Notes: a model not told the origin generated them from the sequence alone. Shown: positions 1 to 9,749, counted from the first letter of the stretch. The stretch: 60,386 bases of DNA from Nitrospirota bacterium (GCA_021789735.1 JAJYJB010000002.1:1-60386); one strand, 5' to 3'. Numbers and translations: made by a program.

Positions 1-10
1 CGCCCTGCGT

Positions 11-39
11 TTGACAACACACAAAGCTTGTGCTAATTT
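11..39 (+). promoter_or_regulatory. Candidate sigma-70 promoter of pyruvate kinase
   Basis: TTGACA (11-16), a 17-base spacer and TAATTT (34-39) resemble a housekeeping promoter. The expected transcription start, about 7 bases past the -10 box, falls at or next to the ATG at 46, so the message may be leaderless. No Shine-Dalgarno sequence is visible before that ATG. Confidence 0.5.
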
Positions 40-45
40 TATCTC

Positions 46-1455
46 ATGCGAAGGAAGGCCAAGATAATCTGCACCATCGGACCTGCCTCCATAAGCAGCC
101 AAATGATAAGCGGGCTGATAACAAGCGGCATGAATGTGGCCCGTCTGAACTTTTCCCACGGGACCCATGCCTTCCATGAAAGCGCTATCAGGACCATACG
201 GGAGGAGGCCGAAAGGCTAAAAAAAACCGTCGCGATCATGCAGGACCTCCAGGGCATCAAGATACGCCTCGGGTCGCTCAGGGGAGGGCAGATAGAGCTC
301 AGGAAAGGGCAGGTCCTGACCGTCAGGCGCGGGGGAGGTCCGGGGGATGAGAACACTTTATACATAAGATACCCCCATCTGATAGAGGCCTCCGAGGAAG
401 GCAACCGCATACTGCTCAGCGACGGGCTCATAGAGCTTCAGATCACGGAAAAGGGGACGGACTACCTGGGGGCGGTCGTAAAGACGGGCGGCCTCCTGAA
501 GGAAAAAAAGGGCGTGAACCTGCCGGGGTTGAGACCGGTCGACACCTCGTTTACCAAAAAAGACGAGGCGGACCTTCGCCTGGGTATAAGGATGGGTATC
601 GATTACGTCGCGCTTTCTTTCGTCCGCACCAAAAACGATGTACACGCCCTTCTTGATTTCCTGAAAAGGGAGAACGCGGAGGGACTGCCTGTCATAGCCA
701 AAATAGAAACGCCCCAGGCGATAAGGAACCTGGATGAGATCCTCCCCCTGGTTGAAGGCATAATGGTGGCCAGAGGGGACCTGGGGGTGGAGATCCCGCC
801 GGAAAATGTGCCCATCGCCCAAAAATCCCTCATTGAGAAGGCCAACAGGGCGGGAAAATTCGTGATAATAGCCACCGAGATGCTCGAATCCATGACCGAG
901 CGCCCGCGCCCCACCAGGGCCGAGACCACGGATGTCTCTAATGCCATATTGGATGGAGCCGACGCCGTGATGCTTTCCCAGGAGACCTCGGTCGGGAAAT
1001 ACCCGCTTGAGACGGTGGAGATGATGGGCAGGATAATCGAGGAAACGGAGCTGTCCCTTCCCGTAAAGGGCCGTTATCAACAGAAGGGGACCTTCTCCGA
1101 GGCCGTCGCCAGGGCCGCGGCCGACGCCGCCCAGAGTGTAAGGGCGAAATACATCATCGCATTTACCCAGTCCGGCGCAACTGCCAGGCTGGTCTCCATG
1201 CTGCGCCCTGAGGTGGATATAATCGCCTTCAGTCCCTCTGAAGCCGTGCTGCGAAGGATGGCCCTTTACTGGGGCGTGCTCGCCCGCAGGATCCGCTTGG
1301 TCGCAAGCATGGAAGAGCAGTTCAGGGAGGTCGAAAAGGCGCTCCTTTCTGAAAGACTGGCAAAAAACGGCGATATCATCGTGATAACGGCCGGCATACC
1401 CAATAAACAGGGCACAACCCGCCTCATGAAACTTCACATCATAGGCAAAGAGTAA
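46..1455 (+). CDS. pyk: Pyruvate kinase
   Basis: Cytoplasmic glycolytic enzyme that converts phosphoenolpyruvate and ADP to pyruvate and ATP. At 469 aa it has the usual family length. The N-terminus reads KIICTIGPAS, typical of the family start. The barrel motifs follow: ARLNFSHGTH, then KIETPQAIRNLDEIL, MVARGDLGVE and the signature IIATEMLESM (the family usually has ATQMLESM). The C-terminal allosteric domain is present (IIAFTQSGATARLVS). The gene stands apart from the flagellar operon that follows, separated by about 200 bases. The start is chosen from the conserved N-terminus, because there is no ribosome binding site (see promoter at 11-39). Confidence 0.97.
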   Translation: MRRKAKIICTIGPASISSQMISGLITSGMNVARLNFSHGTHAFHESAIRTIREEAERLKKTVAIMQDLQGIKIRLGSLRGGQIELRKGQVLTVRRGGGPGDENTLYIRYPHLIEASEEGNRILLSDGLIELQITEKGTDYLGAVVKTGGLLKEKKGVNLPGLRPVDTSFTKKDEADLRLGIRMGIDYVALSFVRTKNDVHALLDFLKRENAEGLPVIAKIETPQAIRNLDEILPLVEGIMVARGDLGVEIPPENVPIAQKSLIEKANRAGKFVIIATEMLESMTERPRPTRAETTDVSNAILDGADAVMLSQETSVGKYPLETVEMMGRIIEETELSLPVKGRYQQKGTFSEAVARAAADAAQSVRAKYIIAFTQSGATARLVSMLRPEVDIIAFSPSEAVLRRMALYWGVLARRIRLVASMEEQFREVEKALLSERLAKNGDIIVITAGIPNKQGTTRLMKLHIIGKE

Positions 1456-1589
1456 AAATAAAAAAACCCGCCACCTTTTACCCGCAAAGCGACAGCTGCG
1501 CCCCCATTTTAAGCCATTTTTTTGACAATGGGCTCGCCATAACCCTTTCCTTTTTTAAAATTATTCTTTAAAAACAGTTAGTTATATTC

Positions 1590-1604
1590 TGGCATGATAT
1601 TTGT
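1590..1604 (+). promoter_or_regulatory. Sigma-54-like promoter before fliL
   Basis: TGGCAT-N5-TTGT has the GG to G(C) spacing of a -24/-12 promoter; the -12 element has TTGT instead of TTGC. The predicted start near 1616 leaves about 44 bases before the fliL ATG at 1660. This would drive the fliL-to-fliA genes. Confidence 0.5.
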
Positions 1605-1659
1605 TTATTATCTTTGCGTTGCACGATGGAATTACAAAAAAACGGAGGACGTCAAAAAA

Positions 1660-2142
1660 ATGCCTGAAGACCTGGAAAGCGAAGCCACCGGCGAGCCCTC
1701 AAAGCCTGGAAAAAAGAAATTTCCCTTGAAGATGGTGCTGATAGCCGCCATAGTGCTTGCCGTGGTAGGCGGGGCCGGGGTTTACCTTTTCAGGGGCAAG
1801 GGCGGCGCCGCCGCTTCAGGGGCTGTCAAAAAAAAGAAGGATACGGCCATCGTCCTGGTGCCCATGGAACCATTTATCCTGAACCTCGCCGACCCGGGCA
1901 GGTTTTTAAAGATGACCTTGCAGTTCGAGGCGACGGACGCAGCAGGCGGGCAGCTCATAAGCCTGGACAAGCCGGAGCTCAGGGACGCCATAATCACCCT
2001 CATGGGAAACGAGACGGTGGACGACATCATGACTGCTGACGGGAAGATGCAGCTCAAGGACGACATAATCCTGAGGGCCAACCAGGTGCTGGGCAAGCCC
2101 GTGGTTAAGGACGTTTACTTTACGGAATTTGTAATGCAATGA
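1660..2142 (+). CDS. fliL: Flagellar basal body-associated protein FliL
   Basis: Inner-membrane protein beside the stator that supports torque generation. The 160-aa protein has a short charged N-terminus, one membrane segment (about residues 23-44, rich in Ile, Ala and Val) and a periplasmic FliL domain with the motif EPFILNLADPGRFLKMTLQFE. I chose the ATG at 1660, which has GGAGG 11 bases upstream. An in-frame ATG at 1594 lies inside the sigma-54-like promoter and would add residues unlike the family. The stop overlaps the fliM start by 4 bases. Confidence 0.93.
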   Translation: MPEDLESEATGEPSKPGKKKFPLKMVLIAAIVLAVVGGAGVYLFRGKGGAAASGAVKKKKDTAIVLVPMEPFILNLADPGRFLKMTLQFEATDAAGGQLISLDKPELRDAIITLMGNETVDDIMTADGKMQLKDDIILRANQVLGKPVVKDVYFTEFVMQ

Positions 2143-3131
2143 GCGACATACTTTCACAGGAAGAAGTCGATGCCCTGTTAAAGGGCGTGGACGCCGGGGA
2201 GATAGAGACAGAGGCCGGCGACCGTAATATCTCCGGCGCACGGACTTATGATTTTACCAGCCAGGAGCGGATAATCCGTGGGCGCATGCCAGGCCTGGAG
2301 ATAGTGAACGAGAGGTTTTCGAGGCATTTCAGAAATTCGCTCTCCAACCTCATCATGAGGTTCGTTGACATAAGCGTGAGCAACATGCAGATCATAAAGT
2401 TCGGAGAGTTCATGAAGAGCATCCCCTTCCCGTCGAACATAAACATATTCAAAATGAACCCGCTTAAAGGCTATGCGCTTGCCGTGATGGAGGCGCCCCT
2501 CGTGTTCGGCCTTGTGGAGTTTTTCTTTGGAGGGCGGAGCACTCCATATGTAAAGTCGGAGGGCAGGTCCTTCACCTCGATAGAGAACATGGTCATTAAG
2601 AAGATAACGAACCTTGCCCTGACCGACATCGGCGAGGCCTGGTCCATAATCCTTAAGGCCATTCCGGAGTACGTCTTCTCCGAGATGAACCCTCAATTTG
2701 TCACCATCGCCTCTCCAAGCGAGATAGTGATAAAGGTGGAGATAAACGTGGAGGTCGAGGATTTCATGGGGAAGCTCTTCCTTGCCTTCCCGTATTCGAT
2801 GATAGAGCCGGTGAAGGACAAGCTCAATTCCGGCATACAGGGGGAAAAGTTCGAAATAGACGCCAGGTGGGTGACAAAGCTCAAGGAGACGCTGATAGAT
2901 TCAAAAGTGCTTGTCTCTGCGGAGCTTGGCAGGGCCAGCCTCACCTTCGGCCAGATACTGGACCTCGGGGTCGGCAGCATCCTGAAACTGGGCAAGTCGG
3001 TTGAAGACGACCTGGATGTCCGCGTGCAGGGCATCCGCAAGTTTACTGGCCGCCCCGGGCAATGCCGGGGCAACCAGGCGGTCAAGGTAAGCAGGGTAAT
3101 AGAGCCCAAGCCAAAAGAGGAGAGTTTATAA
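2139..3131 (+). CDS. fliM: Flagellar motor switch protein FliM
   Basis: C-ring protein that binds phosphorylated CheY and switches rotor direction. The 330-aa protein opens with the CheY-binding peptide ([12 protein letters not shown], residues 3-14), followed by the CheC-like middle domain and a C-terminal SpoA domain (about 245-320) that pairs with FliN. The start is an ATGA overlap with fliL, so translation is probably coupled. The complete CheY-binding peptide agrees with the CheY and CheZ-like phosphatase encoded downstream. Confidence 0.97.
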   Translation: MSDILSQEEVDALLKGVDAGEIETEAGDRNISGARTYDFTSQERIIRGRMPGLEIVNERFSRHFRNSLSNLIMRFVDISVSNMQIIKFGEFMKSIPFPSNINIFKMNPLKGYALAVMEAPLVFGLVEFFFGGRSTPYVKSEGRSFTSIENMVIKKITNLALTDIGEAWSIILKAIPEYVFSEMNPQFVTIASPSEIVIKVEINVEVEDFMGKLFLAFPYSMIEPVKDKLNSGIQGEKFEIDARWVTKLKETLIDSKVLVSAELGRASLTFGQILDLGVGSILKLGKSVEDDLDVRVQGIRKFTGRPGQCRGNQAVKVSRVIEPKPKEESL

Positions 3132-3132
3132 A

Positions 3133-3465
3133 ATGAGCGAAGAAAGCAAAGTGAAGGAAGTCCAGGAGGACGCGGCCGCCCCGCAGGAGCAGTCCAAGGT
3201 ACATGCCAAGGACATAGACTTCCTGCTGGACATACCGCTGGAGGTGACGGTGGAGCTTGGCAACACAAGGATGCTGATAAGGGACCTGCTCCAACTGGGG
3301 CAGGGCTCCGTAGTGGAACTGGACAAGCTCGCAGGGGAGCCGCTTGAGGTGCTCGTTAACGGCAAGCTGGTGGCCAGGGGAGAGGTCGTTGTGATAAATG
3401 AGAAATTCGGTGTCCGCCTCACGGACATCATAAGCCCCGTGGAGAGGATAAGGAACCTTAGATGA
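3133..3465 (+). CDS. fliN: Flagellar motor switch protein FliN
   Basis: C-ring protein that with FliM forms the switch base and docks export components. The 110-aa protein has an acidic, variable N-terminal 30 residues and a single SpoA domain (about 32-108) with [18 protein letters not shown] and the basic end RIRNLR. It starts 1 base after the fliM stop and overlaps fliO by 4 bases. Confidence 0.96.
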   Translation: MSEESKVKEVQEDAAAPQEQSKVHAKDIDFLLDIPLEVTVELGNTRMLIRDLLQLGQGSVVELDKLAGEPLEVLVNGKLVARGEVVVINEKFGVRLTDIISPVERIRNLR

Positions 3466-3746
3466 TACTGACTTACCTGAGAATGTTTGCCGCGCTGGGC
3501 CTGGTAATAGGGCTGATATATGCTGCGGCCGCGTTCGTAAGGAAGCGCCAGGGCAAGCCGGGCATCCTCAGCATGCTGGCCTACCAGGGGTTCGGCCCAA
3601 AAAAAGGGATCGCCCTGATGAGGCTCGGAGACGACGTCCTGCTGCTGGGCGTCACGGCCACCGAGCTTAAGCTGATGAAGGTATATTCCAGCCGGGAGCT
3701 GAAGCTTGCGGACGCTGCCCCCCAGAAAAAGGATGGTGCGCTATGA
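3462..3746 (+). CDS. fliO: Flagellar biosynthesis protein FliO
   Basis: Small membrane protein needed to assemble the FliP ring of the export gate. The 94-aa protein has one N-terminal membrane segment (about 3-25) and a cytoplasmic domain with [22 protein letters not shown], typical of FliO. Its place between fliN and fliP and the ATGA overlaps on both sides support the call. Confidence 0.9.
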   Translation: MILTYLRMFAALGLVIGLIYAAAAFVRKRQGKPGILSMLAYQGFGPKKGIALMRLGDDVLLLGVTATELKLMKVYSSRELKLADAAPQKKDGAL

Positions 3747-4396
3747 GCTTCGGCACGCCAAACTCGATGGTCGGGGTCTTTTTCCTTATAAGTTTCCTGT
3801 CCGTCCTTCCGGCCATCCTGATAATGTTCACATCGTTCACGAGGATCGTGATAGTGCTGTCTTTCATGCGCCAGGCAATCGGCGGCCAGCAGATACCGCC
3901 GAACCAGGTAATAGTAGGCCTTTCGATATTCCTTACGCTATTTATCATGTCACCGACCCTGAACACGATAACCAGGGACGCGCTCAACCCGTACATGGCC
4001 AAGCAGATACCCATTCAGGAGGCGCTCGACAGGGCGGCTCCGCCCATAAAGACCTTCATGCTGAAGCAGACCAGGCAGCAGGACCTGGCGCTCTTTGTGA
4101 AGATAGCCAAGGAGGACAAGTTCAAGGGGATGAACACAACGGACCTCCAGCAGCTGCCGCTGAGGGTGATAGTCCCGGCGTTCGTGATAAGCGAGCTTAA
4201 GACGGCCTTCGAGATAGGCTTTCTGATATACCTGCCTTTCCTGGTGATAGACATGATAGTCTCCAGTATCCTGCTTTCCATGGGGATGATGATGCTGCCT
4301 CCGGCGCTCGTGTCCCTGCCTTTCAAGCTGCTCCTGTTCGTGCTCGTGGACGGGTGGAACCTGGTTACTGGATCGATAATAAGGAGTTTCCATTGA
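3743..4396 (+). CDS. fliP: Flagellar export gate protein FliP
   Basis: Core subunit of the type III export gate in the inner membrane (FliP5-FliQ4-FliR1). The 217-aa protein shows the family signatures FTRIVIVLSFMRQAIGGQQIPPNQV and LKTAFEIGFLIYLPFLVIDMIVSS. It begins close to the first hydrophobic segment and lacks the cleavable signal peptide of the enterobacterial protein (about 245 aa); family members without it occur. Its stop overlaps the fliQ TTG start by 3 bases (TTGA). Confidence 0.96.
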   Translation: MSFGTPNSMVGVFFLISFLSVLPAILIMFTSFTRIVIVLSFMRQAIGGQQIPPNQVIVGLSIFLTLFIMSPTLNTITRDALNPYMAKQIPIQEALDRAAPPIKTFMLKQTRQQDLALFVKIAKEDKFKGMNTTDLQQLPLRVIVPAFVISELKTAFEIGFLIYLPFLVIDMIVSSILLSMGMMMLPPALVSLPFKLLLFVLVDGWNLVTGSIIRSFH

Positions 4397-4662
4397 ACGC
4401 GGACGCATTAAGGGAAATTTCGGCGCAGGCCTTCAAAACCATACTGCTTGCCTCCGGCCCGGTGCTGCTTGTCAGTCTTTTTACCGGTCTCCTGGTAAGC
4501 GTTTTTCAGGCCGTGACCCAGATACAGGAGTTCACGCTCACTTTCGTGCCCAAGATAATAGCGGTCTTCGTGTGCCTGTTTGTCATGGCGCCGTGGCTAA
4601 CAAAGGTAATGGTCGATTATGCGCACAGCCTTATATACAACATCCCCAACTACGTGAGATGA
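4393..4662 (+). CDS. fliQ: Flagellar export gate protein FliQ
   Basis: Export-gate subunit with two membrane helices. I place the start at TTG 4393, preceded by AAGGAG with a 6-base gap and overlapping the fliP stop as TTGA. This gives 89 aa, the usual FliQ length, starting NADALREISAQAFKTILL. The in-frame ATG at 4354 lies inside fliP and adds 13 residues foreign to the family. The motif ITQIQEFTLTFVPKI, here VTQIQEFTLTFVPKI, is conserved. Confidence 0.93.
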   Translation: MNADALREISAQAFKTILLASGPVLLVSLFTGLLVSVFQAVTQIQEFTLTFVPKIIAVFVCLFVMAPWLTKVMVDYAHSLIYNIPNYVR

Positions 4663-4753
4663 CGGGAAAAATGGCAAAAAAAAAGAGATGCCAGGGCGGC
4701 AGGTCAGAAAAACGGAAAAATGAGGCGTCACACGATTATATGTCAATGCGAAA

Positions 4754-5557
4754 ATGCGGGGTACGGCCGTGACCGTGACTGATCTCATGCCCAAGGCGGC
4801 CATGAACGTATTTGCGGCTTACCTGCCGGTATTTCTGATCGTGCTTCTGCGCACCGGGACTGCTGTGGCCTTCCTTCCATTTTTCTCCTCAACCATTTTC
4901 CCTCTGCGCATACGTATTTTTTTCGCGGTTGCCCTCGCCATGGTGCTTACGCCCGTCGTAAGCTTTCCTGTCCCGGCCCGGCCCGAGATAGCCGGCGTGA
5001 TAATCCGGGAGGTGGTGTTCGGCATGTCGATAGGGTTTGCCTTCAGGCTCGTCTTTTTCGCGGTGGAGATGGCCGCGCAGATCATGAGTGTTTCGATGGG
5101 GCTTTCCATGGCGACGGTCCTTAACCCGGATATAGGACAGGTCACGGAGCTGACAACACTTTACAGTCTGCTGGCAATGCTTTTTTTCCTTGTGGTAAAC
5201 GGCCACCACGAGCTCATATACGCGTTTGTGAAGAGTTTTGAGTGGGCCCCGCCCGGCAAGGTCTCCATCGGCAGGATGGTGCCCGCGGTGCTGGGGATGG
5301 CAAGCAAGATGTTCGTCATCGCGCTTAAGCTGGCCGCCCCCGTAGTGATAGCCGGGCTGACTGTGAACCTGGTTCTGGGTTTTGTGCAGAAGGCCGCGCC
5401 GCAGATGAACATCTTCTTTATGGCCTACCCCTTGTACATGATCGTCGGTTTTGTGCTTCTGATCCTGGGGCTTCCTGTTTTCATGAACGTAATAGGCGCA
5501 TACCTCGACGGCGCCAGGAGCGACATGTTCAGGGTCATAGCGGTGGCCAGGGGTTAA
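4754..5557 (+). CDS. fliR: Flagellar export gate protein FliR
   Basis: Single-copy subunit of the export gate in the inner membrane. The 267-aa protein has about six hydrophobic segments and family motifs MAAQIMSVSMGLSMATVLNPD and NVIGAYLDGARSDMFRVIA near the end. The start is uncertain: no ribosome binding site is obvious, and ATG 4754, GTG 4769 and ATG 4787 are all possible. A 91-base gap without a gene separates it from fliQ. Confidence 0.94.
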   Translation: MRGTAVTVTDLMPKAAMNVFAAYLPVFLIVLLRTGTAVAFLPFFSSTIFPLRIRIFFAVALAMVLTPVVSFPVPARPEIAGVIIREVVFGMSIGFAFRLVFFAVEMAAQIMSVSMGLSMATVLNPDIGQVTELTTLYSLLAMLFFLVVNGHHELIYAFVKSFEWAPPGKVSIGRMVPAVLGMASKMFVIALKLAAPVVIAGLTVNLVLGFVQKAAPQMNIFFMAYPLYMIVGFVLLILGLPVFMNVIGAYLDGARSDMFRVIAVARG

Positions 5558-5573
5558 AGAGGGCTGAAATAAA

Positions 5574-6611
5574 ATGGCAGAAGACAACGACCAGCGAACA
5601 GAAAAAGCGACCCCGCGAAGAAGGCAGCAGGCCAGGGAAAAAGGCCAGATCGCCCGCGGCCGCGAACTGGGCCCGATGGCGGCCACCGCTGGCATTATCG
5701 CGGTATTCTATTTCGCCGGCCCTTCCGTGATCGGCAGGATATCAACGATGACCGGCAACTTCCTTTCCCTGAGCTACGGGACCGACCCCGTTGCAGTGGT
5801 AAAGCGGGCCGCCATCGGCATGTTTTCGATACTCATTCCGTTCCTGGGCCTCTCGTTCGTGTTGGCCCTGGGCGCCGGTGTCGCACAGGGCGGCCTTGTT
5901 GTAAAACCCCTGGGTTTCGACGTGGAAAAGCTCAACCCCGTTGCCGGCTTTGCAAGGTTTTTTTCGGTGAACGGGTTGATAGAGCTGGGCAAGAGCGTGT
6001 TTAAGTTCGCGCTCGGGGGCATTGTCCTCTACGCCGCCATAGAGAGGGCCTTCCGTGTGCTGCCCGCCACACAGGCCATGGGCATGGGCGCCGTGGAGAA
6101 GACAGGCTTTTCCTTCATATCAAAGGCCGTGCTCGACGCTTTTGGCGTTTTCGTGGTCATAGCGATTGCCGACTATGTTGTGGAGAAGTTCAGGTTCGAG
6201 CGCTCCATACGCATGAGCAAGGAAGAGGTGAAGCAGGAATACAAGGAGAGCGAGGGCGACCCGGTAATAAAGTCCAGGATCAAGAGCCTCCGCAGAGAGG
6301 CCGCAAGGAAGAGGATGATGCGGGAGGTGCCAAAGGCAACGGTCGTCATCACGAACCCCACTCACCTTGCCGTGGCCCTCCTTTACGACAAGAAGTCCAC
6401 GCCGGCCCCGAAGATAATCGCCAAAGGGGCCGGACATATAGCCGCCAGGATCAAGGAGATAGCCGCGGAGCACGGGGTGCCCATAGTGGAGGACAAGCCG
6501 GTCGCGCGTGCGCTTTTCGAGCAGGACTTGAACTCCTATATCCCGGAGGAGCTCTACAAGGCGGTGGCAAAGATAATCGCCTACGTCTTTAAGCTCAAAA
6601 GGAAGGTCTAG
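5574..6611 (+). CDS. flhB: Flagellar export specificity switch protein FlhB
   Basis: Export-apparatus protein that switches secretion from rod/hook to filament substrates. The 345-aa protein has the basic N-terminus (RTEKATPRRRQQAREKGQIARG), four membrane segments (about 30-200) and the cytoplasmic domain. The autocleavage site NPTH is at residues 261-264, so self-processing should be intact. It lies between fliR and flhA, as in many genomes. Confidence 0.97.
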   Translation: MAEDNDQRTEKATPRRRQQAREKGQIARGRELGPMAATAGIIAVFYFAGPSVIGRISTMTGNFLSLSYGTDPVAVVKRAAIGMFSILIPFLGLSFVLALGAGVAQGGLVVKPLGFDVEKLNPVAGFARFFSVNGLIELGKSVFKFALGGIVLYAAIERAFRVLPATQAMGMGAVEKTGFSFISKAVLDAFGVFVVIAIADYVVEKFRFERSIRMSKEEVKQEYKESEGDPVIKSRIKSLRREAARKRMMREVPKATVVITNPTHLAVALLYDKKSTPAPKIIAKGAGHIAARIKEIAAEHGVPIVEDKPVARALFEQDLNSYIPEELYKAVAKIIAYVFKLKRKV

Positions 6612-6619
6612 AGAGGGAA

Positions 6620-8659
6620 ATGGAAAAAACTCTTGCATTTATCCGGAACAGGTCGGACCTGCTGATAGCCACGGGCGTGATGGGCATTCTTGCCGTTATG
6701 ATATTGCCGGTCCCTCCTTTTCTGCTTGACCTCCTCCTGTCCCTGTCCATCTGCCTTGCCATCATCATCCTTGTCACGGGCATATACGTGAAGAAGCCCC
6801 TTGATTTCTCGGTCTTCCCTTCCATACTTCTGCTGGTGACCCTCTACCGGCTTGCGCTGGAGGTCGCCACCACCAGGCTCATCCTGCTTAACGGCAGCGA
6901 AGGGCCCGATGCCGCGGGGACGGTGATAAGGTCTTTTGGCAAGTTCATTGTGGGCGGCAACAGCGCGGTTGGCTTTATCGTGTTCCTGATCCTGATAGTA
7001 ATAAACTTCGTTGTCATAACGAAGGGCTCCGGCAGGGTGGCCGAGGTGGCCGCAAGGTTCACACTGGATGCCATGCCCGGAAAGCAGATGGCCATCGACG
7101 CGGACCTCAACGCCGGGCTCATAGACGAGGACGAGGCAAGGAGAAGGCGCGCGATGGTCGCAAAAGAGGCCGATTTTTACGGGGCGATGGACGGTTCAAG
7201 CAAGTTCGTCCGTGGAGACGCCATAGCCGGGCTTGTCATAACCGGCATAAATATCCTGGGCGGGCTTGTGATAGGCATATTCCAGAAGGGGATGCCCATC
7301 GCGCAGGCCGCAAACACCTATACCATCCTCACCATAGGCGACGGGCTCGTCTCCCAGATACCGGCCCTGCTGGTGTCCACGGCGGCTGGCATAATCGTCA
7401 CCCGCGCGGGGCAGGAGAAGGACCTTTCGAAGGAGATAACCAGCCAGCTCATATTGAACCCCAAGGCGCTTGGCAGCGCGGCGGGCATTATGGTATTCCT
7501 CGGGCTGATACCGGGCCTGCCCCACGTTCCTTTTTTCCTCATGTCGGCCTCTTCCGGGGCGCTTGCCTACGCAATAAACAAGACAGAGCCCGAAGAAAAG
7601 CAGGCCCCGGCCCCGCAGGCCCAGGCGCCGCAGGAAAGCCCGCTGGAGAAGTTCCTTGAGATAGAGCCCCTCACTCTGGAGATCGGCTACGGCATCATCC
7701 CGCTTGTGGAGTCGGCCGGCTCGGAGCTCCTTGGGAAAATAAAGGCGTTAAGAAGACAGCTGGCGGCGGAGCTGGGTTTTATAGCTCCCTCGATCCATAT
7801 AAAGGACAACCTGCAGCTGAGGCCGCACGAGTACAGTTTCCTCATCAGGGGCGTGGAGGTCGGCAAAGGCGAGGTCATGCCGGGCTACTATCTGGCGGTG
7901 ACAAGCGCCGAGGCCTCGAAAATAGACGGCATCCCCGCGAAGGAGCCCGCTTTCGGCCTGCCCGCCCTCTGGATAAAAGAGACCGAACGGGAGAACGCCC
8001 GCATGAGCGGCTACACCGTCGTGGACCCGGCCACCGTCATAGCCACCCACCTGACGGAGCTCATAAGGGGCCACGCGTGGGAGCTGCTTACAAGAAGCGA
8101 GGTCCAGGGGCTGCTGAATACCCTGTCCAAGAACAACCCGAAGATAGTGGACGAGCTGCTTCCCGCGCACCTGTCTCTGGGCGGAGTGCAGCGGGTGCTG
8201 CAGAACCTGCTGAAGGAGCGGGTCCCTATAAACGACATGCTCACCATAGTGGAGACGCTCCTGGACTACGCGCCCACCACCAAGGACACCGAGATGCTGA
8301 CGGAGTATGTAAGGCAGTCCCTGGCCAGGTTCATAAGCAGGCAGTACCAGTCCGAGACAGGGGACATAAAGGTCATGGCCCTCGACCCCCGCTTCGAAAA
8401 GGCCATAGCGCAGTCCGCGGAGGCCGGAGGTGTCGTGAACCCGGAGACCGTGCACAGGCTCATCAAGGCCGTCGAGTCCGCAGTGAGGGACGGCAAGTTC
8501 CGCGGCATGCAGCCCGTGATACTCTGCTCTTCCCACGTCAGAAGGATGTTGAGAAGGATAATGGAAAAGTTTGTCCCGTCTTTGGTAGTGCTGTCGAATG
8601 CGGAAATTGCGCCGTCCGTGAAAATCCATACAACCGGGGTCTTGAAATATGAAGATTAA
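6620..8659 (+). CDS. flhA: Flagellar export protein FlhA
   Basis: Nonameric inner-membrane export protein whose cytoplasmic ring receives chaperone-substrate complexes. The 679-aa protein has about eight membrane segments in the first 315 residues, the FHIPEP region (RFTLDAMPGKQMAIDADLNAG in fragments), and a cytoplasmic domain from about 340. GGAAATG places the start 8 bases after flhB. Its end overlaps flhF by 11 bases. Confidence 0.97.
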   Translation: MEKTLAFIRNRSDLLIATGVMGILAVMILPVPPFLLDLLLSLSICLAIIILVTGIYVKKPLDFSVFPSILLLVTLYRLALEVATTRLILLNGSEGPDAAGTVIRSFGKFIVGGNSAVGFIVFLILIVINFVVITKGSGRVAEVAARFTLDAMPGKQMAIDADLNAGLIDEDEARRRRAMVAKEADFYGAMDGSSKFVRGDAIAGLVITGINILGGLVIGIFQKGMPIAQAANTYTILTIGDGLVSQIPALLVSTAAGIIVTRAGQEKDLSKEITSQLILNPKALGSAAGIMVFLGLIPGLPHVPFFLMSASSGALAYAINKTEPEEKQAPAPQAQAPQESPLEKFLEIEPLTLEIGYGIIPLVESAGSELLGKIKALRRQLAAELGFIAPSIHIKDNLQLRPHEYSFLIRGVEVGKGEVMPGYYLAVTSAEASKIDGIPAKEPAFGLPALWIKETERENARMSGYTVVDPATVIATHLTELIRGHAWELLTRSEVQGLLNTLSKNNPKIVDELLPAHLSLGGVQRVLQNLLKERVPINDMLTIVETLLDYAPTTKDTEMLTEYVRQSLARFISRQYQSETGDIKVMALDPRFEKAIAQSAEAGGVVNPETVHRLIKAVESAVRDGKFRGMQPVILCSSHVRRMLRRIMEKFVPSLVVLSNAEIAPSVKIHTTGVLKYED

Positions 8660-9749
8660 AAAATTCAAAGCAAAAAACTTTGCCGAGGCGCTGGAGCTCG
8701 TGCGGAAGGAGCTGAGCGAAGACGCCGTCATACTGTCTTCTGAGGAAAAAAACGGAGCGAGGCCTTTTGTCGAGGTCACCGCCGCGGTGGACTACGACGT
8801 GGACAGGGCGCCCGTGTCATCTTTCGGGGCGTCAGCTCCGGCCGGGACTGCTTTGGCGGCTGCCGGCGCGCAGGCTGGCCTGCAGAGCTTCAGGGACGAG
8901 ATAACCGGGCAGTTCAAGTCGGAAATAAACGAGCTTAAGGCCGTTATACAGGAGATGAGGGCAGGGGCGGCCTTTTTGGGCGCGTCCATGGACCGCGGGA
9001 AAAAATCGCTCCTCAACTTCCTCAGGGAAAGGAAGATAAGGGACGAGTTTGCGATAAGGCTCTGTGAAAAAGCGAAGGACGCAAAAGACCTGCAGAGGCT
9101 GATAGCTGCGGACCTGAAGACGAAACGGGAACGGGACGGAAAAAAGGCGGTCATGCTGATAGGGCCTACGGGCGTGGGCAAGACCACTACCATGGCAAAG
9201 CTCTGCGCCAGGGCCATAAAGGAAGGCAAAAAGGCCGCCGTCATAAACCTGGACACCTACAGGATAGGTGCCGGCGAGCAGGCCAGAATATATGCCCGCA
9301 TAATGGGCATACCCCTTGCGACCGCCTCCACCCCCGAAGAGCTGAGAGCGAAGACCGCGGATTTCGCAAGGAGCAGGGACGTCATTTTCATAGACACCAC
9401 GGGCAGGAACCCCAGGGAGGACTCGTACATCGAGTATATCGCGGGCATGTGCGCGGCGGTGCCCGCGGACCTCGCGCCCATGGAGCTGCACCTGCTTATG
9501 AGCGCCTCAAGCGACGACGAGTTCATGACGGAGGCCTACTCCAGCTACAGGAGGCTGCCGCTTGATTACATCTCATTCACGAAAGTGGACGAGGCGGTCA
9601 GCTTTGGCTCCATTTATAACCTTCAGATGGTCTACGGAAAGCCGGTGGCGTACCTTGCCACGGGCCAGAGGGTGCCGGATGACATAGAGTTTCTGAATGA
9701 GACCATGCTTGGAAACCTGATACTCGCGAAAGGATGCTATAAATGCTGA
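8649..9749 (+). CDS. flhF: Flagellar placement GTPase FlhF
   Basis: SRP-family GTPase that marks the cell pole for flagellar assembly. The 366-aa protein has the FlhF N-terminal B domain (about 1-60, MKIKKFKAKNFAEALELV), a linker, an N-like helical region and a G domain from about 168. P-loop GPTGVGKTTTMAKL, LDTYRIGA and DTTGR are present, and TKVDEA (for TKLDEA) supplies base specificity. It is followed by its partner flhG with a 7-base overlap. Confidence 0.96.
   Translation: MKIKKFKAKNFAEALELVRKELSEDAVILSSEEKNGARPFVEVTAAVDYDVDRAPVSSFGASAPAGTALAAAGAQAGLQSFRDEITGQFKSEINELKAVIQEMRAGAAFLGASMDRGKKSLLNFLRERKIRDEFAIRLCEKAKDAKDLQRLIAADLKTKRERDGKKAVMLIGPTGVGKTTTMAKLCARAIKEGKKAAVINLDTYRIGAGEQARIYARIMGIPLATASTPEELRAKTADFARSRDVIFIDTTGRNPREDSYIEYIAGMCAAVPADLAPMELHLLMSASSDDEFMTEAYSSYRRLPLDYISFTKVDEAVSFGSIYNLQMVYGKPVAYLATGQRVPDDIEFLNETMLGNLILAKGCYKC

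Noticed and set aside
358..1437. 359-codon minus-strand frame
   Set aside because: Antisense to pyruvate kinase; no motif and no ribosome site.
1520..1545. Second sigma-70 promoter before fliL (TTGACA)
   Set aside because: The TTGACA in this AT-rich stretch has no -10 box at a suitable distance.
3743..4396. Truncated fliP
   Set aside because: The missing signal peptide is the only difference; all core motifs are present and family members without the signal are known, so it is kept as intact.
7748..8779. 343-codon minus-strand frame
   Set aside because: Antisense to flhA and the start of flhF; no motif and an atypical composition.
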